From NCBI RefSeq assembly GCF_018263855.1, contig NZ_CP073318.1, forward strand, positions 434,001 to 498,000: 64,000 nucleotides of DNA. The letters run 5' to 3'. This document shows positions 53,507-62,361 of this stretch, in pieces (positions within the stretch are counted from its first letter, which is position 1; each line of letters begins with the position of its first letter). Source of the stretch: Kutzneria sp. CA-103260. GTDB lineage: Bacteria; Actinomycetota; Actinomycetes; Mycobacteriales; Pseudonocardiaceae. Under the pieces are notes generated by a model. That model saw only the letters and a list, made by a program, of their open reading frames with translations, was not told the DNA's origin and ran no database searches. The position numbers and the translations under genes were made by a program.

Positions 53507-54867
53507 TTCACCGTCGCGAGCACGGAGTTCACCTTCTGGCTCGCGTCGGAGAGCAACTGGTCGAAGTTCGCGTCCTTGTTGGTGAGCACCGTGGACATGA
53601 CGGTGTCGAGGATCGCGTAGACCTGCTGGGCGTTGGGCGGCTCCAGGCTGCCCTTGAGCTTCTGCGCGCCGTCCAGGTACGGCTTGTAGTTGCTGACCGG
53701 CACGGTCGCGTACTTCTCCTTGGCGGCCTGCTGCTGGTCACGCACGGTCCCGGTGTACAGGTCCGGCACCGGCGGCACCGGCAGGCCGACCGGCTGGCCC
53801 TGCTCCTTGTAGGTGTTGAGCACCTCGGAGTTGACCCGCTCCGGGTTCAGGTACTTCCACTGGATCCAGGTCAGGCCGGCCTTGATCTGCGCGGGCGTGG
53901 CCTTGGGGTTGATCATGTACCCCTCGCCGCCGATCAGCGTGCCGGTGCCGGGCATCGCGCCCAGGCCGTAGTCGCTGTAGTTGCCCTTGAACTGGTTGAC
54001 CAGGGTCGGGATGTTGTCCGGCGCGGCCAGGTACATGCCCAGCTGGCCGGCGCCCATCATGCGCTGCACGTCCTCGATCTGCAGCAGCTGCTTGCTGCCC
54101 ATCGAGTTGTCGGTCCAGCGCATGTCGTGCAAGGTCTGCAGGGCCGCCTTGCCCTTGGCGTTGTCGAAGTCGGCCTTCCAGGTGCTGCCGTCCTTCTTGG
54201 CGATGTCCCCGCCCTCGGCGTACATCCAGGCGGTGAAGTGCCAGCCGCCCTGGTTGTTGGCCGAGTAGTCGGCGAAGCCGACGGTGTTGTTGCCGAGGTC
54301 GGCGATCTTCTTGGCGTCGGTGCGGACGTCGTCCCAGGTGGTGGGCGGCTTGTCCGGGTCGAGGCCGGCCTTGGTGAACAGGGTCCGGTTGTAGAGCAGG
54401 CCCATCGAGTAGTTGGCGGTGGGCAGCCCGTAGACGTGGCCCTGCGCGTCCTTGAACACGTCCAGCAGCGCGGGCTGGATGTCGCTGACGTGCGGGACGT
54501 CCTTGACGTAGTCGGTGATGTCCGCGGCCTGGTGGCGGGCGATCAGGTTGGCCGGGTCGGTGAAGTAGACGTAGAAGACGTCCTCCAGCTGGCCGCCGGC
54601 CAGCTTGGCGGAGAACGTCTTGGGGTCCATGAAGCCCTCGTGCGCGGTGACCTTGATGTCCGGGTGGGCCTTCTCGAAGGCGGCCACGTCGGCGTCGAAG
54701 ATCTTGCGGTCGAACGGCTGGGTCTGCGGCGGCTGGCCGTCGATGGTGATCGTCACCGGCCCACCGGCCTGCTGGTCGGCGCCGCCGCTGCAGGCGGCGG
54801 TCAGGCCCACGACCAGGCCGGTGGCCAGCGCTAACGCGGTGGTGGTCCGAAATCTGTCGGTACGCAT
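53503..54867 (-). CDS. Sugar-binding lipoprotein of an ABC importer
   Basis: The 454-residue protein has a lipoprotein signal with lipobox LTAACSGG (lipid-attached C26) and the extracellular solute-binding protein 1 fold. It would bind an alpha-glucoside or oligosaccharide outside the membrane. It is the first gene of the operon; GGGGAG lies 8 nt before the ATG. A promoter with TTGCGG and TATGGT lies upstream. Confidence 0.95.
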   Translation of the reverse strand: MRTDRFRTTTALALATGLVVGLTAACSGGADQQAGGPVTITIDGQPPQTQPFDRKIFDADVAAFEKAHPDIKVTAHEGFMDPKTFSAKLAGGQLEDVFYVYFTDPANLIARHQAADITDYVKDVPHVSDIQPALLDVFKDAQGHVYGLPTANYSMGLLYNRTLFTKAGLDPDKPPTTWDDVRTDAKKIADLGNNTVGFADYSANNQGGWHFTAWMYAEGGDIAKKDGSTWKADFDNAKGKAALQTLHDMRWTDNSMGSKQLLQIEDVQRMMGAGQLGMYLAAPDNIPTLVNQFKGNYSDYGLGAMPGTGTLIGGEGYMINPKATPAQIKAGLTWIQWKYLNPERVNSEVLNTYKEQGQPVGLPVPPVPDLYTGTVRDQQQAAKEKYATVPVSNYKPYLDGAQKLKGSLEPPNAQQVYAILDTVMSTVLTNKDANFDQLLSDASQKVNSVLATVK

Positions 54868-54903
54868 CAGGCGGTCTCCCCTGACGTTCGGAGTGTGGCG
54901 CAC

Positions 54904-54933
54904 ACCATAGGTCTTCTGGACACGCAGCCGCAA
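54904..54933 (-). promoter_or_regulatory. Candidate promoter of the sugar ABC operon
   Basis: On the minus strand, TTGCGG (54928-54933) and TATGGT (54904-54909) are 18 nt apart, upstream of the binding protein gene. TTGCAA-like sequence lies just before the -35. Confidence 0.45.
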
Positions 54934-55012
54934 TATGTTGACACGAGATTGCAAGATCGTGACGTGATTGCCCCGAACGGCGTTGTGGGCCGTCGACTCG
55001 CCGCAAGTGACT

Positions 55013-55042
55013 GCAAGCTGCTTGCGCCACCTGTCGTATAGT
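55013..55042 (+). promoter_or_regulatory. LacI operator and -10 of the divergent regulator gene
   Basis: GCAAG-CTG-CTTGC (55013-55025) is a dyad with the CTTGC/GCAAG half-sites used by MalR/AglR-like LacI proteins. TATAGT (55037-55042) ends 6 nt before the ATG at 55049, suggesting a leaderless, autoregulated message. Confidence 0.5.
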
Positions 55043-55048
55043 TGCGGC

Positions 55049-56056
55049 ATGACAAGACGCCTTGCCGAGGTCGCGCAGAAGGTCGGAGTCAGCGAGGCGA
55101 CCGTCAGCCGCGTGCTCAACGGCAAGCCCGGGGTCTCCGAGGCCACCCGGGCCGCCGTGCTCACCGCGCTGGACGTGCTGGGCTACGAGCGGCCCACCCA
55201 GCTGCGCGGTGAGCGGGCCCGGCTGGTCGGCCTGGTGCTGCCCGAGCTGCAGAATCCCATCTTCCCGGCGTTCGCCGACGTGGTCGGGAACGCCCTGGCC
55301 CAGCAGGGTTTCACCCCCGTGCTGTGCACCCGCACGGCCGGCGGCGTGTCCGAGGCCGAGTACGTGGAGCTGCTGCTGCAGCAGCACGTGTCCGGGGTGG
55401 TGTTCGCCGGCGGGCAGTTCGCCCAGGCCGACGCCTCGCACGAGCACTACCTGCGGCTGACCAACCGGAAGCTGCCGGCGGTGCTGGTCAACGCGGCCGT
55501 CGAGGACCTGGCCTTCCCCGTGGTCGCCTGTGACGACGCGGTCGCCGCCGAGCAGGCTCTCGGGCACCTGCTCTCGCTCGGCCACACCCGGGTCGGCATG
55601 GTGCTCGGGCCGCCAGACCACATGCCCTCGCGCCGCAAGCAAGCGGCGTTCCTCGCGCATGCCGCCCGCGCCGGCGTGGAAATCCCCGACGACGCCATCC
55701 AGCACACCATGTTCTCGCTGGAAGGCGGTCACGCGGCGGCGGCCAAGCTGCTGGGCCAGGACATCACCGGCATCGTCTGCGCCAGCGACCCGCAGGCCCT
55801 CGGCGCCATCCGGGCCGTCCGCCGCAAGGGCCTCACCGTGCCCGGCGACGTCTCCGTGGTCGGCTACGACGACTCGGCGTTCATGAACTGCATCGACCCG
55901 CCGCTGACCACCGTCCGCCAGCCCATCGAGGCCATGGGCCGGGCTGCCGTGGAGCTCCTGGTCAACCAGATCGAGGGCGCCGCCGTGTCGACCGAGGAGC
56001 TCCTCTTCGAGCCCGAACTGGTGGTCCGCGGCTCCACCGCCCCCGCCCGCCCCTAG
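55049..56056 (+). CDS. LacI family repressor of the alpha-glucoside operon
   Basis: The 335-residue protein has the LacI helix-turn-helix (RLAEVAQKVGVSEATVSRVL) and a periplasmic-binding-like sensor domain (GLVLPELQNPIF, VCASDPQALGAI). It is divergent from the ABC-GH13 operon, the standard MalR/AglR layout in actinomycetes. It ends 6 nt before a palindromic terminator. Confidence 0.94.
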   Translation: MTRRLAEVAQKVGVSEATVSRVLNGKPGVSEATRAAVLTALDVLGYERPTQLRGERARLVGLVLPELQNPIFPAFADVVGNALAQQGFTPVLCTRTAGGVSEAEYVELLLQQHVSGVVFAGGQFAQADASHEHYLRLTNRKLPAVLVNAAVEDLAFPVVACDDAVAAEQALGHLLSLGHTRVGMVLGPPDHMPSRRKQAAFLAHAARAGVEIPDDAIQHTMFSLEGGHAAAAKLLGQDITGIVCASDPQALGAIRAVRRKGLTVPGDVSVVGYDDSAFMNCIDPPLTTVRQPIEAMGRAAVELLVNQIEGAAVSTEELLFEPELVVRGSTAPARP

Positions 56057-56062
56057 AACCCC

Positions 56063-56148
56063 CCGCGAGTCCCGCTCTGGGGCAACTGAATGTCGACTTT
56101 CGGACTGTCGGAACTCGACATTCGATTGCCTGAGAGCGGGACTCGCGG
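56063..56148. repeat. Palindromic repeat, copy 3 of the dispersed family; likely bidirectional terminator
   Basis: The arms 56063-56085 and 56126-56148 pair with two mismatches in 23. An inner perfect 9-bp stem GAATGTCGA/TCGACATTC (56088-56096, 56115-56123) extends the hairpin. It lies between convergent stops. Confidence 0.85.
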
Positions 56149-56153
56149 GCGTG

Positions 56154-56591
56154 TCAGGCGAGGAGGCGGTGGATGTCGGTGGTGGCTGAGGGGTAGGTGT
56201 GGGCCAGTCCGGCGTTGGCGAAGGTGACGCAGTCGTCGGTGTAGGGCGGGGCCATGAAGGTGCCGAGCAGGGTCCACTCGCCGGTGGTCTCGGTCGCCTG
56301 CCAGACGCCGGCCGGCACCGCGACCTGGGGACGTTGGCCGGCGGCGAAGTCGATGCCGAGGACGGGCCGGGTGATCGTGCCGTCGGGGTGCAGCAACAAC
56401 ATCCGGGCCGGCGCGCCGGCGTGGAAGCTGTAGATCTCGGGGTGCGCCAAGCGGTGCAGGGCCGAGAACTCCGGCGACCTCAGCAGGTAGTAGATGGCGG
56501 TGCCGTTGGCGTCCCGCCAGGTCTGCGCCCAGTGCCCGCCCTCGACGGGCAGCGGCTCAAGGCCGAGCGCCCGCACGATGTCGGCTACCAC
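56154..56591 (-). CDS. Cupin-like DUF985 family protein
   Basis: The 145-residue protein shows the cupin_5 pattern: ADIVRALGLEPLPVEGGHWA near the start, TAIYYLLRSPEFSALHRL, and metal-ligand-like HPEIYSFHAG. The function of this family is poorly defined. The GTG at 56591 overlaps the SDR stop by 7 nt, so it is coupled to that gene. Confidence 0.8.
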   Translation of the reverse strand: MVADIVRALGLEPLPVEGGHWAQTWRDANGTAIYYLLRSPEFSALHRLAHPEIYSFHAGAPARMLLLHPDGTITRPVLGIDFAAGQRPQVAVPAGVWQATETTGEWTLLGTFMAPPYTDDCVTFANAGLAHTYPSATTDIHRLLA

Positions 56592-57304
56592 GCCGGCCTC
56601 ACCGACATGCCGCCGTCGACGGTCAGGTTCTGGCCGGTGATCCAGCGCGACAGGTCGGACGCGAGGAACACACAGGCGTCGCCGACGTCCTCGGGAGTGC
56701 CGAGCCGGCCCAGCGGGGCATGCTCGGTCCAGCTGGCCACGCCCTCGGGCCACGCATCCTCGATGCCGGGGCGGGAGATCAGGCCGGGGGAGACGGCGTT
56801 GACGCGGATGCCGTGCGGCCCGTACTCCAGCGCGGCGGCCTTGGTGTGCATGAGCAGCGCGGCCTTGGCCGAGGCGTAGTGGGCGTGGCCGACGGCCGGC
56901 AGCGTGCCCTCGATCGAGCCGATGGCGATGATCGCACCGCCGCCCCGCCCGACCATGAGGTTTGCGGCCGCTTTCGTGACGAGAAAGGCCGTGTCGACGG
57001 TTCCGGCGAACACCGCCCGCCAGTCGGCCAGCGTCTGCTCGGAAAGCGGCTGCACCGGTTGCACCCCGGCGTTGTTGACCACGATGTCCAGCCCGCCGAG
57101 CCGGTCCAGGGTCTCGGCCAGCAGGCGGTCCACCTCGGCCGGCTTCCGCAGATCCGCTTGCACGGCAAGGACATCGGGCTGCGTGGGCGGCCGTGAGCGG
57201 TAGTGCGCCATGACCCGCGCGCCGTGCGCGGCCAGCCGGGCGGCGATGCCGGCCCCGATCCCGCCCGTGGCGCCGGTCACCAAGGCCGTCTTGCCTGTCA
57301 ACAT
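56585..57304 (-). CDS. Short-chain dehydrogenase/reductase
   Basis: The 239-residue classical SDR has TGATGGIGAG at 10-19, NNAG at 77-80, a Ser in IGSIEG near 130 and the catalytic YASAK at 143-147. The C-terminal VDGGMSV is typical of 3-oxoacyl-ACP reductase-like SDRs. The substrate is unknown. It is divergent from the larger SDR gene. Confidence 0.9.
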   Translation of the reverse strand: MLTGKTALVTGATGGIGAGIAARLAAHGARVMAHYRSRPPTQPDVLAVQADLRKPAEVDRLLAETLDRLGGLDIVVNNAGVQPVQPLSEQTLADWRAVFAGTVDTAFLVTKAAANLMVGRGGGAIIAIGSIEGTLPAVGHAHYASAKAALLMHTKAAALEYGPHGIRVNAVSPGLISRPGIEDAWPEGVASWTEHAPLGRLGTPEDVGDACVFLASDLSRWITGQNLTVDGGMSVRPAW

Positions 57305-57321
57305 CGTCACCGGGTCAACGT

Positions 57322-57327
57322 TAGAGT
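57322..57327 (+). promoter_or_regulatory. -10 element of a leaderless promoter
   Basis: TAGAGT ends 7 nt before the ATG at 57335, and no ribosome site is present. Confidence 0.45.
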
Positions 57328-57334
57328 GCCGGGC

Positions 57335-58753
57335 ATGCCCGAGATCGACCCTGTTGAGCTGGAGACGTGCCTGAAGGTGCTCGCGGCGGTGACCAAGCTG
57401 CCGGCCGGGCACCCGACGGCCATCCGGGTGCGCAGGGCCTCCTCCCAGATCGCCAAGGAGGCCCGGCGCGAGCGGCGCAGCCAGGCCCGCCGCGCCGTGA
57501 CGGAGGCCGACCGCGAGGTGACGGCGGCCACCGCGACCGGCTCCCCGGTGCGGATCGACGACGAGACGCAGGGCATCCCGCTGGTGTCCACCACTGTCGG
57601 CGCGACCGCCGGCACCCTGCTGCGGCCCCGCTCCTGCTACGTCTGCAAGAACCGGTACACCGAGGTGGACGCCTTCTATCACCAGCTGTGCCCGGACTGC
57701 GCGGCGTTCAACCGGGCCAAGCGGGACGCCCGCACCGACCTGACCGGGCGGACCGCGCTGCTCACTGGCGGCCGGGCCAAGATCGGCATGTACATCGCGC
57801 TGCGGCTGCTGCGGGACGGTGCGCACACCACCATCACCACCCGGTTCCCCAGCGACGCCGTGCGCCGGTTCGCCGCCATGCCGGACAGCGCCGACTGGCT
57901 GCACCGGCTCCGCGTCATCGGCGTCGACCTGCGTGACCCGGCCCAGGTCGTGGCCCTGGCCGACACCGTCGCCGCCGCCGGGCCGCTGGACATCCTGATC
58001 AACAACGCCGCGCAGACCGTGCGCCGCTCGCCCGGCTCGTACTCCCTGCTGGTCGCGGCCGAGTCGGATCCGCTGCCCGCCGGCCCGCTGCCGGAGATGC
58101 TCACCCTCGGCAGCGCCCACGACCAGCACCCGCTGGCTCTGGCCGGCACCGCGCTCACCTCGCTCGCCGCCGAAGTGACCTCGCTGGCCCTCACCGCCGG
58201 CTCCGCCTCGCTCGCCCGCTACGCCGCCGGCACCGCCGTCGACGCCGGCGGCCTCCAGCCCGACCTGGCGTCCGTCAACAGCTGGACCCAGACCGTCGAC
58301 CAGGTCGACCCGGTCGAGCTGCTGGAAGTGCAGCTGTGCAACCAGACCGCCCCGTTCATCCTGGTCAGCCGCCTCCGCCCGGCGATGGCCGCCGCCGCGG
58401 CCCGACGCAAGTACGTCGTCAACGTCTCCGCCATGGAGGGCCAGTTCGGCCGCGGCTACAAGGGCGCCGGCCATCCGCACACCAACATGTCCAAGGCCGC
58501 CCTGAACATGCTCACCCGCACCAGCGCCGGCGAGATGCTCCAGGACGGCATCCTGATGACCGCCGTCGACACCGGCTGGATCACCGACGAACGGCCGCAC
58601 CCGACCAAGCTCCGCCTGGCCGACGAGGGTTTCCACGCCCCGCTGGATCTGGTCGACGGCGCCGCCCGCGTCTACGACCCGATCGTGCGCGGCGAGGCCG
58701 GCGAGGACCTGTACGGCTGCTTCCTCAAGGACTACGCCCCGTCCCCGTGGTGA
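57335..58753 (+). CDS. SDR oxidoreductase with N-terminal Cys4 motif
   Basis: The 472-residue protein has an N-terminal domain of about 130 residues with a zinc-ribbon-like CYVCKNRYTEV...LCPDC (C101, C104, C119, C122). The Rossmann motif TGGRAKIG (144-151) and an extended SDR domain follow. The YxxxK position is hard to identify. This fused layout is widespread but uncharacterised. It may bind Zn for structure or sense redox. A leaderless start is likely. Confidence 0.85.
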   Translation: MPEIDPVELETCLKVLAAVTKLPAGHPTAIRVRRASSQIAKEARRERRSQARRAVTEADREVTAATATGSPVRIDDETQGIPLVSTTVGATAGTLLRPRSCYVCKNRYTEVDAFYHQLCPDCAAFNRAKRDARTDLTGRTALLTGGRAKIGMYIALRLLRDGAHTTITTRFPSDAVRRFAAMPDSADWLHRLRVIGVDLRDPAQVVALADTVAAAGPLDILINNAAQTVRRSPGSYSLLVAAESDPLPAGPLPEMLTLGSAHDQHPLALAGTALTSLAAEVTSLALTAGSASLARYAAGTAVDAGGLQPDLASVNSWTQTVDQVDPVELLEVQLCNQTAPFILVSRLRPAMAAAAARRKYVVNVSAMEGQFGRGYKGAGHPHTNMSKAALNMLTRTSAGEMLQDGILMTAVDTGWITDERPHPTKLRLADEGFHAPLDLVDGAARVYDPIVRGEAGEDLYGCFLKDYAPSPW

Positions 58754-58796
58754 ATTCACACGACGTTTTCGCCGGGCGCGAGGCGCGTAACACCGG

Positions 58797-59987
58797 GTGC
58801 CACACCATGTGCGGGTGGCCGGAGACATCAGGGTGCTGTCCCTCTACGAGGGGTTCTTCAGCGGTGGAGCGCGCATTCTGCACAGCGATGTGCTGGCCGG
58901 CCTGCATGGCCACGGCCAGCGGCATCGGGTCCTGAGCATCCACGGGCAGGCGCACCGCGAGGCGACGGTGCAGCGGATGCAGGACGACGCCAGCTACCGA
59001 AAGCTGGTCGCTGCCGGTCTTTCGGTGTCCGCGCTGCGGGACGGCTTCGCCGGGCCGGTCGACTTCGACGCGGCGGAGCTGGCCGTGTTCGAGCGGGCAA
59101 TGTCCGATGTGGACGTTGTCCTCACGCTCAAGGAACAGCCGCTGCGGCTGGTCAACCAGGCCGGGGTCGGCGGCCGGCCGGTGATCACCTGCCTGCACCG
59201 CTCCGATCCCGAGAACCAGGGGCCGGCACTGGCCGAGCTGCGCACCGCCGTGGACACCGGGGCCATCGCCGCGCTGGTGTGCTGCGCCGAATCGACCCGT
59301 GCCGCCTACCAAGCCGCCGGTATCCCGGCCGAACTGCTTGAGGTGATCCCCAACGGCGTCGATCCGCGCCGCTTCCGCCCCGATCGCTGGGTCAGGGCCC
59401 GGCTGCGCCGCGCGCTGGGCATCGCCCCCGACGCCCCGGTGATCGCCTTCGCCGCTCGCTACGACCTGATGAAGAACGTGCCCCTGTTCCTGGCCTCCGC
59501 CGCGGCTTTCCTTGCCGCGCAACCGAATGCGCACGTCATCATGTGCGGGGCCGGCATGACCGCCGCCAACCCGCACCTCACCGCCGACCTGGCCCTGGTC
59601 GGCCTGGAGTCGTCGCCACGGCTGCATCGCCTCGGCGTGCGCGACGATCCTCAGACCCTTTACGCCGCCGCCGACATCGTGGCCCTGACGTCCTCGTTCG
59701 GCGAGGCCGCCCCGCTGTGCCTGATCGAGGGCATGATGTGCGGCGCCATCCCGGTCGCCACCGACGTCGGCGACTGCGCCGCCATTGTCGCCGGCTGCGG
59801 CCTGATCACCCCGCCCGACCCCGAGGCCATCGCCGCCGCCTGGACCGAAGCCCTCGCCCACCGTGCGCAGTTCGCCCCTGCCCTTCGGGCCAGCCGCACC
59901 CACTTCAGCCGTCGTCGCATGATCGCCTCGTACGCCCGCCTCATCCGCCGCGTCCGCACCCCCAGCCGCGTTCCGCTGGCTGCCTAG
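58797..59987 (+). CDS. Glycosyltransferase, GT4-like (GT-B fold)
   Basis: The protein of about 396 residues has an N-terminal region with FFSGGARILHSDVLAGLHG and a C-terminal nucleotide-sugar domain. PNGVDPRRFRP near 200-210 and EAAPLCLIEGMMCGAIPV (the E-x7-E region) are diagnostic of GT4. The acceptor is unknown. The start is uncertain among GTG codons at 58797, 58809 and 58815; no ribosome site is clear. It converges on the next gene with 4 nt between. Confidence 0.85.
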   Translation: MPHHVRVAGDIRVLSLYEGFFSGGARILHSDVLAGLHGHGQRHRVLSIHGQAHREATVQRMQDDASYRKLVAAGLSVSALRDGFAGPVDFDAAELAVFERAMSDVDVVLTLKEQPLRLVNQAGVGGRPVITCLHRSDPENQGPALAELRTAVDTGAIAALVCCAESTRAAYQAAGIPAELLEVIPNGVDPRRFRPDRWVRARLRRALGIAPDAPVIAFAARYDLMKNVPLFLASAAAFLAAQPNAHVIMCGAGMTAANPHLTADLALVGLESSPRLHRLGVRDDPQTLYAAADIVALTSSFGEAAPLCLIEGMMCGAIPVATDVGDCAAIVAGCGLITPPDPEAIAAAWTEALAHRAQFAPALRASRTHFSRRRMIASYARLIRRVRTPSRVPLAA

Positions 59988-59991
59988 GCCC

Positions 59992-60615
59992 TCAGCGGTC
60001 GATGACGGCCGGGTGGTTGGGGTCGTCGACCTTGACCACGACGTCGGCCACCGTCCCGGGTTCGACTTCGGCGCGGTAGCGGTCGAAGGCGGGCAGGGTC
60101 CAGCGGTCTTCGGCGGGAGTCCGACGCCGGAGGGCGGCGGGGGACAGGTCCAAGTGGACGGTGAGGTCGAAGGGGAGCCAGCGGCCGAGCAGCAAAGCGC
60201 CGTCCAGTAGGACGATTCCGCTCGAAGGAAAGTCCACATAGGACGCACGGCTGGCCCGGTCGGTCTCGGCGTTCCATAAGGACGGCAGCACCGAGCCGGA
60301 ACCGTCGGGGGCGGCGGGATCGAGGACTTCGCGGGCCAGGCCGTTGATGTCGAGCCAGTCGTCGAAGTAGGAGTCGGGATCGGTGCGGCCGCGCTCGAAA
60401 CGCAACGACGCCGGCCGCAGGAAGTCCTGAGCGGACACGCGAAGCACGGAACGGCCGCGCAACCGCAGGGGATCGACGAGGGCGTCGGCGAGGTCGGCCG
60501 GCCGGGCGGCGGGTGCGGCGTCGACCAGAACCCGGAGGCGGGAAGGGGAAAGATCGGCGATGCGGTCGGCGAGCTGGTCGACCAGGACCGGGAAGGAAAC
60601 GGGGCGAACCTTCAC
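59992..60615 (-). CDS. Uridine kinase-like protein with degenerate P-loop
   Basis: The 207-residue protein aligns by pattern with uridine kinase-like P-loop proteins (RLRVLVDAAPAARPADLADA, later YVDFPSSGIVLLDGALLL). The Walker A GxxxxGK(S/T) is replaced by DAAPAARPAD, so ATP binding is doubtful. It may bind a nucleotide or regulate. The GTG at 60615 overlaps the MscS-like gene stop by 4 nt. Confidence 0.72.
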   Translation of the reverse strand: MKVRPVSFPVLVDQLADRIADLSPSRLRVLVDAAPAARPADLADALVDPLRLRGRSVLRVSAQDFLRPASLRFERGRTDPDSYFDDWLDINGLAREVLDPAAPDGSGSVLPSLWNAETDRASRASYVDFPSSGIVLLDGALLLGRWLPFDLTVHLDLSPAALRRRTPAEDRWTLPAFDRYRAEVEPGTVADVVVKVDDPNHPAVIDR

Positions 60616-61265
60616 TGCGCCAAGCCCTTGGCCGGGTCGGGGGCGACCGCCGGCGCCGGCTCGGGGTCCTTGGCCGGGCGGGGACCGACGCCGGCGGCGA
60701 GCACGGCGCTGTTGGGCAGCCGGATCACGCCGTCGTCGGTCTCCAGCACGACGTACATCAGGCCCATCTCGGTGACCATGCCCAGGTGCGGCCCGCCGAG
60801 CGCCCCGGAGTGCACGACGATCTGGTCGCCGATGTTGAACGGCCGGGACACCAGCAGCACCAGCCCGGCGAACAGGTTGCCCAGGGACTGCTGGCAGGCG
60901 ATGCCGACGACCACGCCGGTCAGGGCGCCGCCGACCAGCAGCTGGCCGATGCCGACGTTGAGCATGCCGAGCGCGGTGACCACGGCGACCTGGTAGCCGA
61001 CAAGGGAAATCCCCAGCCGGATGATGCCGGCGTGGCTGATCCCGATGTGCGACTGGGTGTGCCGCACGACCATGGTGCCCAGGTTGCGGATGGCCACCAC
61101 CATCACGCCGAGGAAAACGAAGGCCCCGGCGATGGAGACGATCTTCTGCCAGGCCATCGCGCCGGCGTAGAGGCCGCCGAACACGTCGACGCCGATCACG
61201 ATCAGGGCCGCCAGCGTCCCGGCGCCGATGGTGCGCTTGGTGTCGGGAAACAGCCGCCGTGCCAT
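60612..61265 (-). CDS. Small-conductance mechanosensitive channel-like protein
   Basis: The 217-residue protein has three to four helices, the pore-lining QLLVGGALTGVVVGIACQQS and the beta domain beginning NIGDQIVV, which are MscS hallmarks. It ends early, without the full alpha/beta C-terminal domain. It is coupled to the uridine-kinase-like gene. Confidence 0.85.
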   Translation of the reverse strand: MARRLFPDTKRTIGAGTLAALIVIGVDVFGGLYAGAMAWQKIVSIAGAFVFLGVMVVAIRNLGTMVVRHTQSHIGISHAGIIRLGISLVGYQVAVVTALGMLNVGIGQLLVGGALTGVVVGIACQQSLGNLFAGLVLLVSRPFNIGDQIVVHSGALGGPHLGMVTEMGLMYVVLETDDGVIRLPNSAVLAAGVGPRPAKDPEPAPAVAPDPAKGLAQ

Positions 61266-61303
61266 GTGCTCTCCTGCCGCCGAACGAGTCAGCCGACAGA
61301 CTC

Positions 61304-62332
61304 TCACGCCACCGAGCGGGCCTGCTCGATGACCTCCAGCACGGCGATGGCCTCCTCGGGCGTGACCGGGACATGTCCCTCGCCGCGCACGGCGTCCCGC
61401 ATCTGGGCGTAGAAGTCCTGGTACGCGCCGGGAACGGAGGTCACGGTCCGCAGGTCGCCGTCCACGCCGAGCCGGCCGGACCGCTCCGCGGGCTCGACGC
61501 CCCAGTCGGAACCGCCGGGACGGTTGCCCGCGCGCAGGGCGTCCTCCTGCCCGTCCAACCCGTACTTGGTGAACCCGGCCTTGTCGCCGAGCACCCGCAT
61601 CCGCGGCCCGAGCTGCGGGGTCACCGCCCCCATCCACAGGTGCGAGCGGACGCCGCTCTTGTGCGTCAGGGCGACGAACGAGTCGTCGTCGACCTGCACG
61701 CCGGCGCGGCGACGGTCCAGCTCGGCGTACACCGAGCGGACCGGGCCGAACAGCTGGAGGGCCTGGTCGATCAGGTGCGAGCCGAGGTCGTACAGCGCGC
61801 CGCCGGCCTCGGCCGGGTCGCCGAGCTCCCGCCAGCCGGCCTTGGGAGTGGGCCGCCAGCGCTCGAACCGGGACTCGAAGCGGTGCACGGCGCCGAGCTC
61901 GCCGGCGTCGATGAGCTGCCTGACGGTCAGGAAGTCGTTGTCCCACCGGCGGTTGTGGAACACCGCCAGCGGCAGGCCGAGCTCGGCGGCCCGCGCGGCC
62001 AGCTTGCGGGCCTCCGCCGCGGTCGGCGCGAACGGCTTGTCCACGACCACCGGGAAGCCGGCGTCCAGGGCCGCGGTGGCCAGCGGCACGTGGGTTCGGT
62101 TGGGGGTGGCGACGACCACCAGGTCCAGCTCCTCGCTCCAGAGCTGGTCGGCGTGGTCGAGGACGAGGGTGCCGGGGTGGTCCGCGGCGACCTGGGCCTG
62201 GCGTTCGGGGTTGGCCGTCACGACGGCGGACAGCCGCAGGCCGGGGGTGGCCGCGATCAGCGGCGCGTGGAACACGGCGCCCGCGATGCCGTAGCCGAGC
62301 AGCCCCACCCGCAGATCGGTGCTTGCGTGCAT
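61304..62332 (-). CDS. Gfo/Idh/MocA family oxidoreductase
   Basis: The 342-residue protein has the NAD(P) motif LLGYGIAGA near 11-19, TPNRTHVPLA, the VDKPFAP motif with the conserved Lys, and a C-terminal beta domain. It would oxidise or reduce a sugar or inositol. It is divergent from a ROK regulator across a dyad. Confidence 0.9.
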   Translation of the reverse strand: MHASTDLRVGLLGYGIAGAVFHAPLIAATPGLRLSAVVTANPERQAQVAADHPGTLVLDHADQLWSEELDLVVVATPNRTHVPLATAALDAGFPVVVDKPFAPTAAEARKLAARAAELGLPLAVFHNRRWDNDFLTVRQLIDAGELGAVHRFESRFERWRPTPKAGWRELGDPAEAGGALYDLGSHLIDQALQLFGPVRSVYAELDRRRAGVQVDDDSFVALTHKSGVRSHLWMGAVTPQLGPRMRVLGDKAGFTKYGLDGQEDALRAGNRPGGSDWGVEPAERSGRLGVDGDLRTVTSVPGAYQDFYAQMRDAVRGEGHVPVTPEEAIAVLEVIEQARSVA

Positions 62333-62340
62333 GGCCCGAG

Positions 62341-62361
62341 TTAATCAACACTGTTGCGTAA
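62341..62361. promoter_or_regulatory. Operator dyad between the oxidoreductase and ROK genes
   Basis: TTAATCAACA-C-TGTTGCGTAA pairs at 8 of 10 positions and lies directly before the ROK ATG at 62362. Confidence 0.5.
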
